A stretch of 8,761 nt of DNA from Xanthobacteraceae bacterium. GTDB taxonomy: Bacteria > Pseudomonadota > Alphaproteobacteria > Rhizobiales > Xanthobacteraceae. The position numbers were made by a program, and so were the translations under genes. A model generated the notes under the pieces. The model did no database searches and was not told where the DNA came from. It saw only the letters and a program-made list of their open reading frames with translations. Shown piece by piece: positions 6,396-8,761 of the stretch (position 1 is its first letter; the number at the start of each line of letters is the position of its first letter). The stretch spans positions 1-8,761 of the forward strand of contig JASHRY010000297.1 of the NCBI GenBank assembly GCA_030037105.1, in the 5' to 3' direction.

Positions 6396-7603
6396 CACTC
6401 TTCACCGTTCTCGCCGTTGTTTTTATTAGCTCCTCCCTTGTGGGTGAGGTCGATTGGCGTGGACGAAGTCCGCGACAATCGGGAGGGAGATGAATTCTCG
6501 TCAGAAGCATTTGTACCCGACCCCCCTCCCTGACCCTTCCCTTCAAGAGGGGGAATGTTTTGAGCATCACCGCCGATTTCCGTTTCGCTTGATGTTTCCG
6601 CATCGTCTTCTTCGCCATAGCCGGCGATGTCGAGCGGCCGCGCCTTGCGGCCACTCGTGGCGCACCAGTGCACCAACGCGTCTTCCTGGCCATGCGTCAC
6701 CCAGATTTCGCCGGCGCCGGTTGCCGCCACCGTCGCGATCAGGCCATCCCAGTCGGCGTGGTCGGAAATGACGAGCGGCAGTTCGACGCCGTACTGGCGC
6801 GCCCGCGCGCGCACCCGCATCCAGCCTGAAGCGAAGGTGGTGACCGGCTCGGGAAACCGGCGCGTCCAGACTTCCATCAAGGCCGAGGGCGGACAGACGG
6901 TGACGGTGCCGGCAAGCTCCGCCTTGTCGGCGCCGCGCACCGTGCGCAATTCGCCGAGCGCGATGCCGCGGGAGGCGTAATAGCGGGTGGGGCGCTCCAT
7001 GGCGCCGTGCAGATAGATCGGCGCGTCGTAGCCCGCTCGGCGCAGGAGCGCGATCACACGCTGCGCCTTGCCGAGCGAATAGGCGCCAACGAGATGCGCG
7101 CGCTCGGGGAACAACGCCAGCGACCGTAAAAGCTTTGCGATCTCGCCGGCGGGGTCACCATGACGGAACACCGGCAGGGCGAACGTCGCCTCGGTGATGA
7201 ACACATCGCATCGCGCCAGCTCGAATGGCGCACAAGTCGGGTCAGGAACGTTCTTGTAGTCGCCGGAGGCGACGATGCGCCGGCCGTCGGCCTCGACCGC
7301 GATCTGCGCCGAGCCGAGCACGTGGCCGGCGGGATGAAACGTGACCTTGGCGCCGCCGAGATTCACGCTCTCGCCATAGTGGATCGTCTGGCTCGTGCCG
7401 GCGAAATTCTCGCCGTAGCGCAGCCGCATGAGATCGAGCGTCTCTTGCGTCGCCAGCACCGCGCCGTGGCCGGCACGCGCATGATCGGAATGCGCGTGCG
7501 TGATCAGCGCCCGCTCGACCGGCCGCGTCGGGTCGATATGGAAGGAGCCGAGCTTGCAGCAGATTCCGGCCGGGGTGGGCGTGAGAATGTGTTCGGGGCG
7601 CAT
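6395..7603 (-). CDS. Ligase-associated metallo-beta-lactamase exonuclease
   Basis: This is a metallo-beta-lactamase/beta-CASP nuclease of the type annotated as ligase-associated DNA damage response exonuclease, resembling mRNA 3'-end processing factors. It is expected to trim DNA ends before ligation. Of 402 residues, the metal site is clear: HAHSDH (H36, H38, D40, H41), FHPAGHVLGSAQ (H90, H94), ASGDYK (D115), ISDHADWDGL (H282) and WVTHGQEDAL (H304). The recognisable domain ends near GYGEEDD (328-334), the usual length being about 335-345. Residues 335-402 are an extra tail built largely from a palindromic element, ending NNGENGEE. The ATG at 7603 fits the family N-terminus (RPEHILTPTPAGI) and has a weak AGG site about 8 bases upstream. 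The stop overlaps the ligase start, and the AT-rich DNA at 7604-7680 probably holds the operon promoter, though I cannot define boxes. Confidence 0.93.
   Translation of the reverse strand: MRPEHILTPTPAGICCKLGSFHIDPTRPVERALITHAHSDHARAGHGAVLATQETLDLMRLRYGENFAGTSQTIHYGESVNLGGAKVTFHPAGHVLGSAQIAVEADGRRIVASGDYKNVPDPTCAPFELARCDVFITEATFALPVFRHGDPAGEIAKLLRSLALFPERAHLVGAYSLGKAQRVIALLRRAGYDAPIYLHGAMERPTRYYASRGIALGELRTVRGADKAELAGTVTVCPPSALMEVWTRRFPEPVTTFASGWMRVRARARQYGVELPLVISDHADWDGLIATVAATGAGEIWVTHGQEDALVHWCATSGRKARPLDIAGYGEEDDAETSSETEIGGDAQNIPPLEGKGQGGGSGTNASDENSSPSRLSRTSSTPIDLTHKGGANKNNGENGEE
6432..6555. repeat. 124-bp composite palindromic element in the exonuclease 3' end
   Basis: It opens with cctcccttgtgggtgagg (6432-6449), followed by a central palindrome with 15-nt arms at 6450-6464 and 6468-6482 around the loop GAA (12 of 15 pairs), a gggaggg tract and a closing hairpin at 6537-6555 (ttcccttcaagagggggaa). 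The order and spacing match the element at 5977-6097. Its minus-strand translation, IPPLEGKGQGGG to IDLTHKGGANKN, aligns with the ligase insert in the same frame. Confidence 0.75.
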
Positions 7604-7690
7604 AGACCAAACCTAGTGAGCAAAAGACGCTTGATAATAGTGAAAATAGGCTAAGAGTTTGAGGATCAGTGAATAAGCACTTCAATCGTA

Positions 7691-7729
7691 CTCCTCCCCC
7701 CCGTGACGAAGCGAGCGGCGAGGAGGGGA
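7691..7729. repeat. Short palindromic-element-like remnant upstream of the exonuclease
   Basis: ctcctccc at the left and gaggagggga at the right flank gtgacgaagcgagcggc. The C-run/G-run boundaries recall the larger elements at 5977-6097 and 6432-6555, but the arms pair imperfectly and the centre differs. It lies in the intergenic DNA between the exonuclease start (7603) and the small exported protein (7897). I see no gene with good support in that 293-bp stretch; it is otherwise AT-rich near the exonuclease and GC-rich near 7840. Confidence 0.35.
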
Positions 7730-7883
7730 ACGTCGCGTATTCTGGCATCTTATGATCGGACTGCTCTTCGTCTCTTCCAGCGATTTGATTGCCGACTGAT
7801 GCTACAAATGGGCGCTCGACCAGACGGCGCGCGGCGCGGTTGACCGCCGCATCCGGATACAGGAAGTTGGCGTCGGTGAGAAC

Positions 7884-7892
7884 AAGGTGGAG
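7884..7892 (+). promoter_or_regulatory. Strong ribosome binding site fixing the start of the small exported protein
   Basis: aaggtggag lies 4-9 bases before the ATG at 7897. The reading frame is open further upstream to 7789, but that extension has no ribosome site and would bury the signal peptide, so 7897 is preferred. Confidence 0.7.
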
Positions 7893-7896
7893 AACC

Positions 7897-8157
7897 ATGT
7901 CGGCAAGATCGCTCATGGCGCTCGCCGGTCTCGCCGCGCTGGTGCTCGTCGCCGCTGCGCCCGCGCAGGCCCAGACCGCGCCGACGACACTGCAACCGGC
8001 GGGTGTGTCATCCAAGCGGCTCCGCGTCCACCCGCGCATCGAGGTCAATCCGCGGCCGCTTCTCTACCGCCGCTGCGTCGATTGGTACGAACTGCAATAT
8101 CGGCCGAGCGGAACGGTGCTCTATCGGCGGATGCACTGCTGGTGGGTGCGCGGGTAA
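7897..8157 (+). CDS. Small exported protein of unknown function
   Basis: The protein has 86 residues. Residues 1-26 (MSARSLMALAGLAALVLVAAAPAQAQ) are a textbook Sec signal peptide with cleavage expected after AQA-Q or AQAQ. The mature part is about 60 residues, basic and aromatic: a linker to about residue 57, then a dense C-terminal segment LLYRRCVDWYELQYRPSGTV followed by LYRRMHCWWVRG, with two cysteines (RRC and MHC) that could form a periplasmic disulfide. I do not recognise a named domain, although I recall similar C-x(n)-CWWV tails in hypothetical proteins of Rhizobiales. It is probably monocistronic: the hairpin at 8180-8214 follows and the next gene is convergent. The function is unknown. 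Confidence 0.75.
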   Translation: MSARSLMALAGLAALVLVAAAPAQAQTAPTTLQPAGVSSKRLRVHPRIEVNPRPLLYRRCVDWYELQYRPSGTVLYRRMHCWWVRG

Positions 8158-8179
8158 TCGGCCTCGGAATGGCGAAACA

Positions 8180-8214
8180 AGCGGGATGACTTATCTTCAA
8201 ATCGTCATCCCGCT
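8180..8214. terminator. Hairpin between convergent genes, possible bidirectional terminator
   Basis: A perfect 11-bp inverted repeat, agcgggatgac (8180-8190) and gtcatcccgct (8204-8214), surrounds a 13-nt loop. It sits 22 bp after the small exported gene and 64 bp from the end of the convergent transporter gene. No long T-run follows on either strand (only tgttt on the minus side), so it could instead be a REP-type repeat. Confidence 0.55.
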
Positions 8215-8278
8215 CTACGCTTTATGTATTGTCGCACGTCCGGGCGGAAGACCAGTTCCCACTCTTCCTGGACGCGCT

Positions 8279-8761
8279 CTATTGCGGCCGCGAAGTCCGC
8301 AAACAGAGCAGCGCGGCAAAGGCGGCGAGGCAGAGCGCCGCAGATACGATAATGACCGACGGTCCCATGACGTTGAGCAGAAGTCCGAAGAGAAGCGGGG
8401 CGAGCGCCTGCGCCGCGCGCGCCGGCGCGCCGAGGAGACCAGTGCGCTCGCCATAGCTCTCAGGGCCGAACACGGCGAGCGGCACCGTGCCGCGCGCGAT
8501 GGTCAAAAGGCCGTTGCCGGCGCCGTAGAAAACGGCGAACGCCGCCGCAGCCGCAGGCCCAATGATGGCCAGGACAGCAGCGCCGACCGGATGCAGCAGC
8601 GCCGCGATCCGGGCGGACACCAGCGGATGGATGCGGTGCAAGACGAAGAATTCGACCAAACGCGCCGCCACCTGCGCCGGCCCGACCAGCGCCGCAGCGG
8701 CGATCGCCTGCAGCGGCGTCGCGCCGGCCCGTTCGAGCAAGCGCGGCAGGTGCGCCGCCAT
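8279..8761 (-). CDS. MFS-type transporter, C-terminal part (cut by window edge)
   Basis: The visible 160 residues contain four to five hydrophobic helices: about 17-37 (QAIAAAALVGPAQVAARLVEF), 49-65, 68-85 (IGPAAAAAFAVFYGAGNGLL), 112-130 and 131-153, with a short basic end (LRTSRPQ). The spacing of helices and the pattern YGAGNGLLTIARGTVPLAVFGPESYGERTGLL, with its charged loop, fit the C-terminal half of a major facilitator. Members usually have about 400 residues and 12 helices, so the N-terminal half lies beyond position 8761. The ATG at 8761-8759 is therefore probably an internal methionine rather than the start. The substrate cannot be told from this half. The gene stops at TAG 8281-8279 and is convergent with the small exported protein gene. 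Confidence 0.75.
   Translation of the reverse strand: MAAHLPRLLERAGATPLQAIAAAALVGPAQVAARLVEFFVLHRIHPLVSARIAALLHPVGAAVLAIIGPAAAAAFAVFYGAGNGLLTIARGTVPLAVFGPESYGERTGLLGAPARAAQALAPLLFGLLLNVMGPSVIIVSAALCLAAFAALLCLRTSRPQ

Noticed and set aside
7604..7896. LexA-type operator (GTTC-N7-GTTC) before the repair operon
   Set aside because: Only isolated GTTC/GAAC words are seen, not a direct repeat with the right spacing.
7242..8048. 268-residue minus-strand frame covering the exonuclease start
   Set aside because: It is out of frame with the exonuclease domain and antisense to the signal-peptide gene; only the short GT2-like segment is kept as a low-confidence finding.
1..8761. CRISPR array, tRNA or transposase
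   Set aside because: No regularly spaced repeats, no cloverleaf and no transposase motifs; the repeats present are individual palindromes.

Overview
The window is a gene-dense, high-GC chromosomal segment that reads as an alphaproteobacterium, most likely in the Rhizobiales (Bradyrhizobium/Rhodopseudomonas-like). The reasons are the divergent hemC / tsaD arrangement, the strongly GC-biased third codon positions, the ATP-dependent DNA ligase with its metallo-beta-lactamase exonuclease partner, and short palindromic repeats of a style I recall from that order. No database search was possible, so the taxonomic call is inference.

Layout. Positions 1-1162 carry the haem/tetrapyrrole genes hemD (cut by the window edge) and hemC on the minus strand, two bases apart. 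A 150-bp divergent region with two head-to-head REP-like palindromes and a perfect TATAAT box separates them from tsaD (1313-2398, plus strand), the tRNA t6A37 transferase subunit. Convergent with tsaD is a minus-strand run of four genes, read from right to left: a ligase-associated exonuclease (6395-7603), an ATP-dependent DNA ligase (4563-6395), a RimI-like GNAT acetyltransferase (3964-4566) and a RimK-family ATP-grasp ligase with an RLAN-type N-terminal region (2411-3871). The first three overlap at stop/start codons and look translationally coupled; the fourth follows after 97 bp. To the right lie a small exported protein of unknown function (7897-8157, plus), a bidirectional-looking hairpin, and the C-terminal half of an MFS-type transporter (8279-8761, minus) running off the edge.

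How the genes work together. HemC and HemD are consecutive enzymes: porphobilinogen to hydroxymethylbilane to uroporphyrinogen III. The exonuclease and ligase are two of the four parts of a known bacterial ligase-associated DNA-repair set; the DEXH helicase and the PdeM phosphoesterase are not in this window. GNAT plus RLAN/RimK is a pairing I recall from other proteobacteria, where the GNAT is often fused to a C39-like peptidase domain. That domain is absent here. Their coupling to the repair genes is the most notable gene-order feature.

The most striking signal is not a gene. Two homologous composite palindromic elements of 121 and 124 bp sit in the same orientation and the same reading frame, one inside the DNA ligase and one in the C-terminal tail of the exonuclease. 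A related half-element in inverted orientation lies inside the ligase catalytic domain. They add translated peptides to otherwise intact enzymes, as Rickettsia palindromic elements do. I see no CRISPR array, tRNA, rRNA, transposase or phage gene.
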